Assembly: GCA_964462525.1 (NCBI GenBank)
Contig: CAYWWY010000010.1
Location: 1-64,000, forward strand
Direction of reading: 5' to 3'
Source of the DNA: CAYWWY01 sp964462525
Lineage (GTDB): Bacteria; Thermotogota; Thermotogae; MWEM01
DNA length: 64,000 nt
Shown: piece by piece, positions 16,748 through 23,917 of the stretch
Layout of the letters: each line of letters starts with the position of its first letter
How positions within the stretch are numbered: position 1 is the first letter of the stretch
Translations under genes and position numbers: made by a program
The notes under the pieces: generated by a model
The model's database searches: none
Seen by the model: only the letters and a program-made list of their open reading frames with translations
What the model was told of the DNA's origin: nothing

Positions 16748-16756
16748 TGCACCCTT

Positions 16757-16784
16757 CGCATACTTACGCATACTTACGCATACG
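16757..16784 (+). repeat. Short tandem repeat (10-bp unit, nearly three copies)
   Basis: CGCATACTTA is repeated at 16757 and 16767, followed by a partial third copy CGCATACG. It lies between nusA and the next gene, upstream of that gene's promoter. It may be a simple slippage repeat or a binding array; no evidence decides. Confidence 0.7.
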
Positions 16785-16838
16785 TACCAATCCGTAAGAT
16801 AGGCCCAATTCTCTGGTATTATCTTCTTCAAAACGCAG

Positions 16839-16867
16839 TTGATGAATGAACCGCGTTCTGATATACT
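16839..16867 (+). promoter_or_regulatory. Promoter of the cPGS-like GTPase gene
   Basis: TTGATG (16839-16844), a 17-bp spacer and TATACT (16862-16867) with TG one base upstream. It is 41 bp before the start codon and agrees with separate transcription from nusA. Confidence 0.6.
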
Positions 16868-16907
16868 TCGGCTCGATAACCAAATAAATCCAATCAGGAG
16901 GTGTTTT

Positions 16908-18239
16908 ATGATGAAAAAGAGAGTGATTATTCTGGGAGCAGCTGGCAGAGACTTCCACAACTTTAATACTTGTTTTCGGGACCGGGAAGAGTTTGAAGTT
17001 GTCGCATTTACCGCTGCCCAAATCCCTGACATTGATGGGAAAAAATACCCCACGGAGTTAGCCGGAAAACTATATCCAAAAGGGATTCCCATTCTCAGCG
17101 AGGCAGAACTGCCGAATCTTATTCGGGATCACTCGATCGACGCTGTGATCTTTGCTTACAGTGATGTTCCGTACCAATATGTCATGAATCGGGCTGCGTT
17201 AGTTAATGGCTTAGGCCCTGACTTTGTCCTGTTGGGAATGAATGCGACCATGCTGAAATCCACAAAACCGGTGATTGCAACCGGAGCGGTCCGAACCGGT
17301 GGTGGAAAAAGCGAAGCGTCCCGGAGGATTATTGATGTCCTGAAGAAAAGAGGGTTGAAGGTCATAGCGATCCGACATCCTATGCCTTACGGGAATCTTG
17401 TCAAACAGGCAGTTCAACGTTTTGCCACTGTTGAAGATCTGAAAAAGCACGAATGTACCATCGAAGAGATGGAAGAATACGAACCCCATGTCGTTCGAGA
17501 TACCATCATTTATTCGGGAATCGACTATGAAGCCATTTTACGTTCAGCTGAAAAAGAAAATCCCGATATCATTTTATGGGATGGAGGCAACAATGATTTC
17601 CCCTTCATTCGTCCAGACCTGATGATTACCATGGTTGATCCACAACGGGCTGGACATGAGCTGAACTATTATCCGGGGGAAACTACGCTTCGAATCGCCG
17701 ATGTTGTTGTGGTGAACAAAATCGAAAGCGCTGATATGGCTGACCTCCAATTGGTCCGGAAAAATGTGGCTGCAGTCAATCCAAAAGCGATCGTAGTGGA
17801 TGCCTGTTCCCCAACATTTGTCGATCATCCTGAACAGATTCGCGGAAAACGAGTTCTCGTTGTAGAAGAAGGTCCCACAGTTACTCATGGGGAGATCAAA
17901 CTCAGTTATGGATCAATTACCGCCCAAAAATACGGTGCTTCAGAGCTCGTTGACCCAAGACCTTATGCTGTCGGAAAGATCAAAAAAACTTTTGATACTT
18001 ACCCCAATATTGGCCCCATTCTTCCATCGATGGGATATAGCGAGCAACAGATCAAAGACCTTGAAGAAACCATTGAACGAACACCTTGTGATCTGGTTGT
18101 CATTGCAACACCTATTGATATAAACCGCATCATAAAAATTACCAAACCAACAGTCATGGTTGGTTATGAACTCCAAGAAATCGGTAAACCCGATTTTGAA
18201 GATATTATGGATGAGTTCATTCAGAAGCATAAGAGATAA
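16908..18239 (+). CDS. Cyclic 2,3-diphosphoglycerate synthetase-like GTPase/P-loop protein
   Basis: The 443-residue protein resembles the COG2403-type family that includes cyclic 2,3-diphosphoglycerate synthetase of methanogens. It starts with a Rossmann-like segment (VIILGAAGRDFHNFN), has a P-loop-like region TGAVRTGGGKSEASR near residues 148-162, and later VVVNKIESAD, the NKxE/D-type nucleotide specificity motif. AGGAGGTG precedes two consecutive ATGs (16908, 16911); either may be used. Bacterial members are widespread and mostly untested, so the product name should not be taken as function. A strong terminator follows, so it is a single-gene transcript. Confidence 0.75.
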   Translation: MMKKRVIILGAAGRDFHNFNTCFRDREEFEVVAFTAAQIPDIDGKKYPTELAGKLYPKGIPILSEAELPNLIRDHSIDAVIFAYSDVPYQYVMNRAALVNGLGPDFVLLGMNATMLKSTKPVIATGAVRTGGGKSEASRRIIDVLKKRGLKVIAIRHPMPYGNLVKQAVQRFATVEDLKKHECTIEEMEEYEPHVVRDTIIYSGIDYEAILRSAEKENPDIILWDGGNNDFPFIRPDLMITMVDPQRAGHELNYYPGETTLRIADVVVVNKIESADMADLQLVRKNVAAVNPKAIVVDACSPTFVDHPEQIRGKRVLVVEEGPTVTHGEIKLSYGSITAQKYGASELVDPRPYAVGKIKKTFDTYPNIGPILPSMGYSEQQIKDLEETIERTPCDLVVIATPIDINRIIKITKPTVMVGYELQEIGKPDFEDIMDEFIQKHKR

Positions 18240-18243
18240 AAAA

Positions 18244-18275
18244 AACCGCTCCTCATTTGAGGAGCGGTTCTTTTT
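18244..18275 (+). terminator. Bidirectional rho-independent terminator
   Basis: A 12-bp inverted repeat AACCGCTCCTCA / TGAGGAGCGGTT (18244-18255 with 18258-18269) has T6 on the right and A8 on the left. It can end both the GTPase gene (+) and the convergent secreted-protein gene (-). Confidence 0.92.
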
Positions 18276-18292
18276 TCATTCCTTCCCTTAGG

Positions 18293-19525
18293 CTAGAACC
18301 CCAAAGTCCACAAAATTGTTGCATATTGGTCTGACCAGAACGATACCTCTTCGCTGGATGTAAGGGGCGCGATCCCGAAGAAGATGAAAAATTCTCCATT
18401 GCCAAAGAAATCTGCATCAGAGCTTTCTGAGTAAAAAACGAGCCAGCACGCATAATCGGGAAAATCCAACCGCCAAACATTTACGCTATCTTCAGCAAAA
18501 CTCCAGCTTTCATGGTCCACCAATTGATAGGTCCCTAAACCAGAAAGAAAGAGATCGATGATCTCAATGGCCTCTCCTTCAACGGGGAGCAATCCCTCTG
18601 AGTACCCGGTAATAATCTTCCCAACAATGATATCTTGATACGCGATATCACTACCTACCAAACCTGTTTCTGTATCAAAATAGTAAGCGTCCAAATATGG
18701 GGGCAGGGCAAACTCAATATTTACATGCTGATAATCGGTCCAATCAGGCCCGGGTTCAGTGAACTCACCAATTTCCAACGCCTGGGCAAATGATACGATC
18801 AGCGGATCTCTTCTGTCTGCTTCAACCACAGTTGATATAACTGATTTATGTCTCCATGATTCCATAAGGCTTTCCGATACACCGATGATTCGTTCGTTCA
18901 TCGTCTGGATTTGATCGGAACTCTCATAAGGCTCTGTATAGAAGATCATGATCAGCATTTCCCCTGCTTTCATGGACTCTTTGGATAAACCTTGTTGATA
19001 GAGGAAATAGAAGGGCAATCCCCGGTCATGATCAAGAAGACCTATTTTTGTTGTATAAGCGGCTTGAGATTCGCTCAGAGCAATCCACTCTTCATATAGA
19101 CTCGTTTCATCCGTCTTTCCTGGAAACAACCAATTGACCAGATCTTCAACCAATTCATACGTTGTGTACGACTCTAATAGATAAATCATAATCTCACAGA
19201 AGAGATACCCTTCCTCATCATAGATTGCAGCTTCTACTTCTCGACCTGTTTGGGACGACGAGATTTGAAAAGAATCCGGTATGTGAATCAGATATCGACC
19301 AATCGTTTCTTCCCGCCACCCTGTTTTTCGATCTGCTGACTCAAATTGTAGAAACGCGCTCACCAATGGATCAACAGAAGGAAGCCTATTCGTTTCAGTT
19401 TTCGTTTCCGGTATTGTTGGCGGTTGCTGTGTGATTGTTCGTAATCCAGTAGATTGTCCCATCACAAACAAACTCCATACTAGGCCAACCATAATCACCA
19501 ACATCATCCGTACCCTGTGATTCAT
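18293..19525 (-). CDS. Secreted or membrane-anchored protein of unknown function
   Basis: The 410-residue protein begins with an N-terminal hydrophobic segment (residues about 7-22, after MNHRVR) that looks like a signal peptide or anchor. A Pro/Thr-rich linker (about 30-48) follows, then two acidic, aromatic-rich segments of some 150-180 residues each; phrases such as YLIHIPDSF and FYTEPYESSDQ recall proteins of the PsbP/DcrB type, but I cannot assign a family. No catalytic motif is visible. It lies just downstream of the Crp/Fnr gene on the same strand (39 bp gap), so co-transcription is likely. GGAGGTGG precedes the start. Confidence 0.7.
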   Translation of the reverse strand: MNHRVRMMLVIMVGLVWSLFVMGQSTGLRTITQQPPTIPETKTETNRLPSVDPLVSAFLQFESADRKTGWREETIGRYLIHIPDSFQISSSQTGREVEAAIYDEEGYLFCEIMIYLLESYTTYELVEDLVNWLFPGKTDETSLYEEWIALSESQAAYTTKIGLLDHDRGLPFYFLYQQGLSKESMKAGEMLIMIFYTEPYESSDQIQTMNERIIGVSESLMESWRHKSVISTVVEADRRDPLIVSFAQALEIGEFTEPGPDWTDYQHVNIEFALPPYLDAYYFDTETGLVGSDIAYQDIIVGKIITGYSEGLLPVEGEAIEIIDLFLSGLGTYQLVDHESWSFAEDSVNVWRLDFPDYACWLVFYSESSDADFFGNGEFFIFFGIAPLTSSEEVSFWSDQYATILWTLGF

Positions 19526-19564
19526 TCCACCACCTCCATAATAATCACTCAGTGAAAACCGTCT

Positions 19565-20257
19565 TTATATCTCCTTGTTCAGAATTGATCGCAATGCGTT
19601 GGGGTTTCTTACAGTAATCGTTTTCCCGTGGACTTCAATCCAATCCATCCGAACCATGTCTGAAAGGACCCTGGATAGAGACGGACGCGTGACGCCGAAA
19701 AGGTCCGCCCATTCGTCTCTAGTAAGAGAAAGGATGATTGATGTCCCCTGTTTATTATATTCCGTAAGCAAGAAATGGGATACTTTTTGCTGAATCGTGA
19801 AAAAGGAAAAAGCCATCACTTTTTCGGCCAAAAAAGCAAATTTATCGCCGATATCTTGCAGAAAACTCTCCAAACAAACGGATGAACGATACAATTGACG
19901 AAATATTATTTTTCTAGGAACTTCCAATACCGAAACCTGTTCTGAATAAGCAATAATATCGATTGGGACTATCCTGTGGGAAGAAAACACAAATGCTGGC
20001 GCAATCATTTGCGGACCATGCAATGTATCGATTCGTACAACCTTTCCTTCCGAATCCTGCATCTGGGCACGGATTGACCCTTGGAGCAAGAATATCAAGA
20101 AATCGATACGCTCTCCCCGAGCAAATAACCATTGTCCTTTCGCGTAGGTTCGGGTCCAATGGCTCAATTCTTTTACAATCGAATGGATCTCTGATCGGGG
20201 CAGCCCTCGAAAGGGTCTGATTTTGCCCAAAATTTGTACGACTTCATCATGGTTCAT
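19565..20257 (-). CDS. Crp/Fnr-family transcriptional regulator
   Basis: The 230-residue protein has an N-terminal cyclic-nucleotide-binding-type beta barrel (about 10-130, with the KGQWLFARGERIDFLIFLLQG signature) and a C-terminal winged helix (about 150-220; LTRDEWADLFGVTRPSLSRVLSDM). No N-terminal cysteine cluster is present, so it is not a 4Fe-4S FNR; the effector is unknown. It is divergent from the strong promoter of the micro-ORF/flavoprotein operon, and regulation of that operon is a natural guess. I did not find a clear symmetrical Crp/Fnr box between the two genes. Confidence 0.88.
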   Translation of the reverse strand: MNHDEVVQILGKIRPFRGLPRSEIHSIVKELSHWTRTYAKGQWLFARGERIDFLIFLLQGSIRAQMQDSEGKVVRIDTLHGPQMIAPAFVFSSHRIVPIDIIAYSEQVSVLEVPRKIIFRQLYRSSVCLESFLQDIGDKFAFLAEKVMAFSFFTIQQKVSHFLLTEYNKQGTSIILSLTRDEWADLFGVTRPSLSRVLSDMVRMDWIEVHGKTITVRNPNALRSILNKEI

Positions 20258-20303
20258 CCTTTCACCTCGGGCGACTCAAAAAACCATGGAGCATGGCTTC
20301 CCA

Positions 20304-20309
20304 ATTATA
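20304..20309 (-). promoter_or_regulatory. -10 box of the Crp/Fnr gene promoter
   Basis: A TATAAT on the - strand lies 47 bp upstream of the regulator start. No good -35 hexamer is seen at 16-18 bp, so activity may be weak or depend on an activator. Confidence 0.4.
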
Positions 20310-20343
20310 CAATAAATACCCAAAAAATTCCACCAGGGATATT

Positions 20344-20372
20344 TTGACATTGTCTTTTTCTTGTGCTATAAT
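20344..20372 (+). promoter_or_regulatory. Full-consensus sigma-70 promoter of the micro-ORF operon
   Basis: A perfect -35 TTGACA (20344-20349), a 17-bp spacer and a perfect -10 TATAAT (20367-20372) with an extended TG. It is the best promoter match in the window. Transcription should start near 20379, giving a leader of about 200 nt before the hairpin at 20545. Confidence 0.92.
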
Positions 20373-20409
20373 ACGCCTACTTGACGAAACCATAAAAGGA
20401 GGGAACGGC

Positions 20410-20517
20410 ATGTGTACAAAGGGGAATCTTGATTACATCAGTATTAATCAGTATCAAAACGCACCATGCACGTTGCTGAGACCTCCGCACAAATGGTTTC
20501 TTTGGGCTCCAACCTAA
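20410..20517 (+). CDS. Micro-ORF 1 (35 aa), candidate leader peptide
   Basis: A 35-codon ORF starting ATG at 20410 directly behind AAAGGAGGG, the first translatable frame of the strongly transcribed leader. The peptide starts MCTKGNLDY and ends LLRPPHKWFLWAPT, with two cysteines (2 and 20) and two Trp near its end. A terminator-like hairpin begins 28 nt after its stop. Its position is that of an attenuation leader peptide, but the ribosome-hairpin geometry is not the classical one. It could equally be a functional peptide. I do not recognise a family. Confidence 0.55.
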   Translation: MCTKGNLDYISINQYQNAPCTLLRPPHKWFLWAPT

Positions 20518-20544
20518 CCCAAACTTACCAAACTGATGATTCAT

Positions 20545-20580
20545 AAGAGGTCGTAGCGGAGATATACGGCCTCTTTTTTT
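20545..20580 (+). terminator. Intrinsic terminator/attenuator inside the micro-ORF operon
   Basis: AAGAGGTCGTA (20545-20555) pairs with TACGGCCTCTT (20565-20575) in an 11-bp stem with one G-U pair, a 9-nt loop and a run of T. The upstream segment GACCTCCGC (20480-20488, inside micro-ORF 1) can pair with GAGGTC (20547-20552) or with GCGGAG of the loop (20556-20561), offering a competing antiterminator. Genes with good ribosome binding sites follow without any clear new promoter, which favours conditional readthrough. Confidence 0.72.
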
Positions 20581-20629
20581 GCGTCATCCAGACCATGGAA
20601 ACCCCAATCTTTCAGAGAGGAGGAAAGCA

Positions 20630-20731
20630 ATGCGAAAACGAAAAAACGAATCGGGGCAAACATTTTTGAATCTACCCATTGAAAAAGTGAACAAAGATGG
20701 AGTATGGACCCAGTTGAGATTTTTTGCATAA
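20630..20731 (+). CDS. Micro-ORF 2 (33 aa)
   Basis: ATG at 20630 behind AGAGGAGGAAA. The 33-residue peptide has a basic start (MRKRKNE) and an aromatic end (GVWTQLRFFA). No family recognised. It is the first ORF after the attenuator hairpin and lies in series with two more of similar size, so it is probably translated. Confidence 0.5.
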   Translation: MRKRKNESGQTFLNLPIEKVNKDGVWTQLRFFA

Positions 20732-20761
20732 CCATCGAGTCGGGGGAAAGGAGGAAGATCA

Positions 20762-20866
20762 ATGAGCTATAGTGAGCTCGAAAAGCAGGCGAGCAAAAGA
20801 AAAAAGAAGGAATATATCCCAATCCATAGCGAATTGGACTATTGGCTGAATATCCGTGGTTGGTAG
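20762..20866 (+). CDS. Micro-ORF 3 (34 aa)
   Basis: ATG at 20762 behind AAAGGAGGAAG. The 34-residue peptide has a lysine-rich middle (SKRKKKEY) and ends LDYWLNIRGW, finishing with Trp. No hydrophobic membrane segment and no known motif. It lies 30 bp after micro-ORF 2 and 35 bp before micro-ORF 4. Confidence 0.5.
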   Translation: MSYSELEKQASKRKKKEYIPIHSELDYWLNIRGW

Positions 20867-20901
20867 GCAAAAGGATTCGAGAAACCCATAGGAGGTGTAT
20901 T

Positions 20902-21027
20902 ATGGCAGCTCAAAGAAAATTCGGACAGTTTCAGATCGTTCAAATACACAAGGAAATGGATGATAACGTACCTTCAATGAATTTCCAAAATACCTTTCTC
21001 GGAAAGACACTACATTTCTGGACATGA
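20902..21027 (+). CDS. Micro-ORF 4 (41 aa)
   Basis: ATG at 20902 behind ATAGGAGGTG. The 41-residue peptide begins MAAQRKFGQF and ends GKTLHFWT. Like the other three it has Trp close to its C-terminus and no recognisable domain. It is followed after 71 bp by the flavoprotein gene, and all members of the series read in the same direction. Confidence 0.5.
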   Translation: MAAQRKFGQFQIVQIHKEMDDNVPSMNFQNTFLGKTLHFWT

Positions 21028-21098
21028 GCCCCTATTTGGTGTTCATGTCTGATATCTGATTGAAAGTCGATACTACCTTACGTCAAAGGAGGACGAGC

Positions 21099-22496
21099 AT
21101 GGAAAATAAGGGAGATGCATTTGATCTTGTTGTTATCGGCGGGGGACCGGCAGGATATGTTGGAGCCATTCGGGCCGCTCAATTGGGAATGAAAACCGCT
21201 CTTGTGGAGAAAGACCGTTTGGGAGGTGTCTGCCTGAATATGGGATGTATCCCATCCAAGTCGTTAATCCATCAAGCAGAGGTATTCCGATCAATTTCCG
21301 AATTGGAAAAAATGGGGATACAGATTGACCGGAGTGAATTCCGATACGAGAAAGTCTTTCGCCAGTCAAGGATTGTTGCTGAGAAGCTTTCAAAAGGAGT
21401 TCAATTTCTCATGAAAAAAAATGGAATCCAAGTCTTTTCTGCTTCGGCTAGGTTTGCTTCTTCAAAGGATTTGGAAATAGATGGAATCGGTTTGATTCAC
21501 GCGAATCGGTTTCTCATAGCAACAGGAACTTCTCCACGGACTCTTGAGGGTTTTGAGGCGGATGAAAAAACGATCCTATCCTCTACCGGAGCCTTGATGC
21601 TCCAGGAGGTGCCCGTTCGGCTTTTGGTCATCGGCAGTGGAGCGATCGGTATGGAACTAGGAGATGTGTTTCGCGCATTTGGGGCAGAGGTTACGATTGC
21701 CGAGATCCTTCCATCCATTTTGCCTACTGAAGATTATGAAATTTCCCGTTTTGTTCATCAAGCTTTCCAAAAAAAAGGGATCCGCATACTGACCCAAACA
21801 AAGGTTATGAACAATGGCCTATCCAATTCGGGATTATTGGTGACTTTTGAGAATTCAGAACAAGGGATTTGGAGGGAAACCTTCACGAATGTATTGGTTG
21901 CTGTGGGTAGAAAACCCAATACCGAGGGACTGGGCCTCGATCGATTGGGTTTCCAGCTGAATCAAGGCTACATTCCAGTTGGAGACTCATACCAAACAAC
22001 AGTTCCTCATATCTTTGCAGCCGGAGACGTAATTGGCCCTCCACTCCTTGCGCATTTGGCTTCAAAAGAATCGGAAATCGCAGTCGAATCGATGGCTGGG
22101 TTTCCAACCATATCGAAGGTTCCTCCGGAGAATGTTCCGGGGGCAACCTACTGTACACCACAAGTAGGAAGCTTTGGAAAGAGAGAAACCGATCTAGAAC
22201 GAGTTGGAACTCCATATAAAAAATATGTCTTCCCCTATCGAGGAATTGGGAAAGCAGTTGCTATGGGGAAATCCGAAGGCATGATCAAACTCTTGTCAGA
22301 CCCGTCTACTCATCAGCTTCTTGGGGCACACATCGTTGGTGAGCAAGCCACTGAGCTGATTCATGAACTCCTATTATCCAAAACGGAAGGGATTCCCATC
22401 GATGCAGTCGCTCGGATGATTCATTCCCATCCGACGATTTCGGAAGGAATCATGGAAGCATGTCGCGGACTGGATGGATGGGCGATTCATGTTTAG
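21099..22496 (+). CDS. Dihydrolipoamide dehydrogenase-like flavoprotein disulfide reductase
   Basis: ATG at 21099 follows AAAGGAGG. The 465-residue protein has the FAD motif GGGPAGY (residues 14-20), the redox-active disulfide C45/C50 in GGVCLNMGCIPSK, the NAD motif GSGAIGMELG, the second FAD segment IFAAGDV, and the catalytic HSHPTISE motif at the C-terminus. This is the full dihydrolipoamide dehydrogenase (E3) set: it would reoxidise dihydrolipoyl groups with NAD+. No lipoyl protein, glycine cleavage or 2-oxoacid dehydrogenase gene is nearby. It ends the micro-ORF operon and stops 2 bp before the convergent MATE gene. A related disulfide reductase with another substrate is possible. Confidence 0.88.
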   Translation: MENKGDAFDLVVIGGGPAGYVGAIRAAQLGMKTALVEKDRLGGVCLNMGCIPSKSLIHQAEVFRSISELEKMGIQIDRSEFRYEKVFRQSRIVAEKLSKGVQFLMKKNGIQVFSASARFASSKDLEIDGIGLIHANRFLIATGTSPRTLEGFEADEKTILSSTGALMLQEVPVRLLVIGSGAIGMELGDVFRAFGAEVTIAEILPSILPTEDYEISRFVHQAFQKKGIRILTQTKVMNNGLSNSGLLVTFENSEQGIWRETFTNVLVAVGRKPNTEGLGLDRLGFQLNQGYIPVGDSYQTTVPHIFAAGDVIGPPLLAHLASKESEIAVESMAGFPTISKVPPENVPGATYCTPQVGSFGKRETDLERVGTPYKKYVFPYRGIGKAVAMGKSEGMIKLLSDPSTHQLLGAHIVGEQATELIHELLLSKTEGIPIDAVARMIHSHPTISEGIMEACRGLDGWAIHV

Positions 22497-22498
22497 TC

Positions 22499-23845
22499 CT
22501 AGACTGTGTTCACTACGTTTTTGGCCCATTTCTGACTTCGGAATCGGAAGGTCATTATCAATAATTTAACCATTTCTTCGATGATTGTTACTCCAAAAAC
22601 AAAGGGGAAAGGCCATCGAAGAACCAGACCGGTTATGCCCACCATAGGTACACCAATCCCCCAGAGGGTTAACGATTCCACAATAAATGTAAAGCGAGTG
22701 TCGGCCCCGGATCGAAGGATCCCTACCACAAGAATGCAATTGAGGTTTCGAACCGGAAAAAAAACCATAGCCATGATCAGAATCGTCCAAGCGAGCTGAT
22801 GTACCTCGGGAATTACGTTGAATAAAGAAAGCAACGGATTTCCAGCGAGCAGAATCAATAGAGCAAGGCCGATCGAAATTACGAGAGACAACCGAAGGAG
22901 ATGGCGCCCTTCTCGCTGGGCCGTTTCAAACTGCGAAAGACCGATTGATTTCCCCAATACAACTGCAGTAGCTGTTGCCAAGGCAAAAAGAACAGAAAAC
23001 GAGAGACTTTGGATCGCCTCGATAATCCGGTTAACAGCAACAACTTGCGTACTAATATGGCCATAAAAAATTGCATAGGTAGTTACTCCCAAGGACCATA
23101 CAAACTCATTCCCAATCGTTGGCATTGTATAAGACAGAAACCGGTGAATAAACCGTCTTTGAATACTTTTAACATGAACGATCCCAAAACTACCTGGGTA
23201 ATTTTTGCATCGCAGCAGAACCATATAGATAACAAACTCCAATGTGCGAGAAATGAGCGTCCCGATACCCGCTCCCATCGTTCCCAAAGCGGGAGCTCCA
23301 AAGTTCCCAAAGATAAAGATCCAATTGAGAAACACATTGCTGAGCATAGTTACTACGCTGATCAGCATGGCAACAAATGCGTGTTCTGTGCTTCTCATTG
23401 TTGTAGCGAAGATAAGCGAAACGGCAGTAATCGGGAAAGAGATCGCGACAATCTGCAGATACTGTGCCCCTTGTGCGATGACCAATGGGTCAGGAGTAAA
23501 AATCCTCAAGGTGACATTCGAAAAAAACACCCCCATTACAAAAAATAACAGGGAAGCCAAGACACCAAAGATGCTCATCAAGCAAGCAGTTTTGGCTATA
23601 TTGTCAATTTCCTTTTTCCCCCAAAACTGAGCGATGAAAATCGCTCCACCCGAGCTTAGTCCAAACAACAGCAGATGAAAAAGAAAATAGAACTGGTTGG
23701 ACAATCCAACCGACGCGATCGCTACTTCCCCAAGTTGTCCGATCATCAGAGTATCCACAAAATTTACCGCGCTAAATATGATTTGCTGAATGGCAATTGG
23801 AAGGGCGATTGAAAATACCTTTCGATAGAATGATTCTGAGGACAT
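22499..23845 (-). CDS. MATE-family efflux transporter
   Basis: The 448-residue protein has the twelve-segment MATE pattern. N-terminal marks are IALPIAIQQIIFSAVNFVDTLMIGQLG, and the second half repeats the arrangement (NEFVWSLGVTTYAIFYGHI). It would export cationic compounds or drugs using Na+ or H+. It lies downstream of lysS but is separated by a strong terminator, and it converges with the flavoprotein gene. The short region 23846-23865 shows no good promoter, so its expression may depend on readthrough. Confidence 0.92.
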   Translation of the reverse strand: MSSESFYRKVFSIALPIAIQQIIFSAVNFVDTLMIGQLGEVAIASVGLSNQFYFLFHLLLFGLSSGGAIFIAQFWGKKEIDNIAKTACLMSIFGVLASLLFFVMGVFFSNVTLRIFTPDPLVIAQGAQYLQIVAISFPITAVSLIFATTMRSTEHAFVAMLISVVTMLSNVFLNWIFIFGNFGAPALGTMGAGIGTLISRTLEFVIYMVLLRCKNYPGSFGIVHVKSIQRRFIHRFLSYTMPTIGNEFVWSLGVTTYAIFYGHISTQVVAVNRIIEAIQSLSFSVLFALATATAVVLGKSIGLSQFETAQREGRHLLRLSLVISIGLALLILLAGNPLLSLFNVIPEVHQLAWTILIMAMVFFPVRNLNCILVVGILRSGADTRFTFIVESLTLWGIGVPMVGITGLVLRWPFPFVFGVTIIEEMVKLLIMTFRFRSQKWAKNVVNTV

Positions 23846-23865
23846 GATCCGGTTCCTTTCGCTTC

Positions 23866-23897
23866 AAAAAGGAAGCGGCAACATGCCGCTTCCTTTT
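23866..23897 (-). terminator. Terminator of the zapA-lysS operon
   Basis: A 14-bp perfect stem AAAAGGAAGCGGCA / TGCCGCTTCCTTTT (23867-23880 with 23884-23897) with a 3-nt loop. On the - strand it ends in a T run directly after lysS. Confidence 0.9.
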
Positions 23898-23917
23898 GGT
23901 TCTTCGTAGGTCATTTT

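Noticed and set aside
16757..16784. Start of a CRISPR or larger repeat array
   Set aside because: The unit is only 10 bp with no spacers and fewer than three copies.
20410..20517. Classical tryptophan-operon leader
   Set aside because: The two Trp codons are suggestive, but no trp genes follow, and stalling at them would mask the antiterminator instead of freeing it.
22879..23630. Several open frames on the + strand inside the MATE gene
   Set aside because: No ribosome binding sites and no family similarity; the - strand encodes a full twelve-segment MATE protein.
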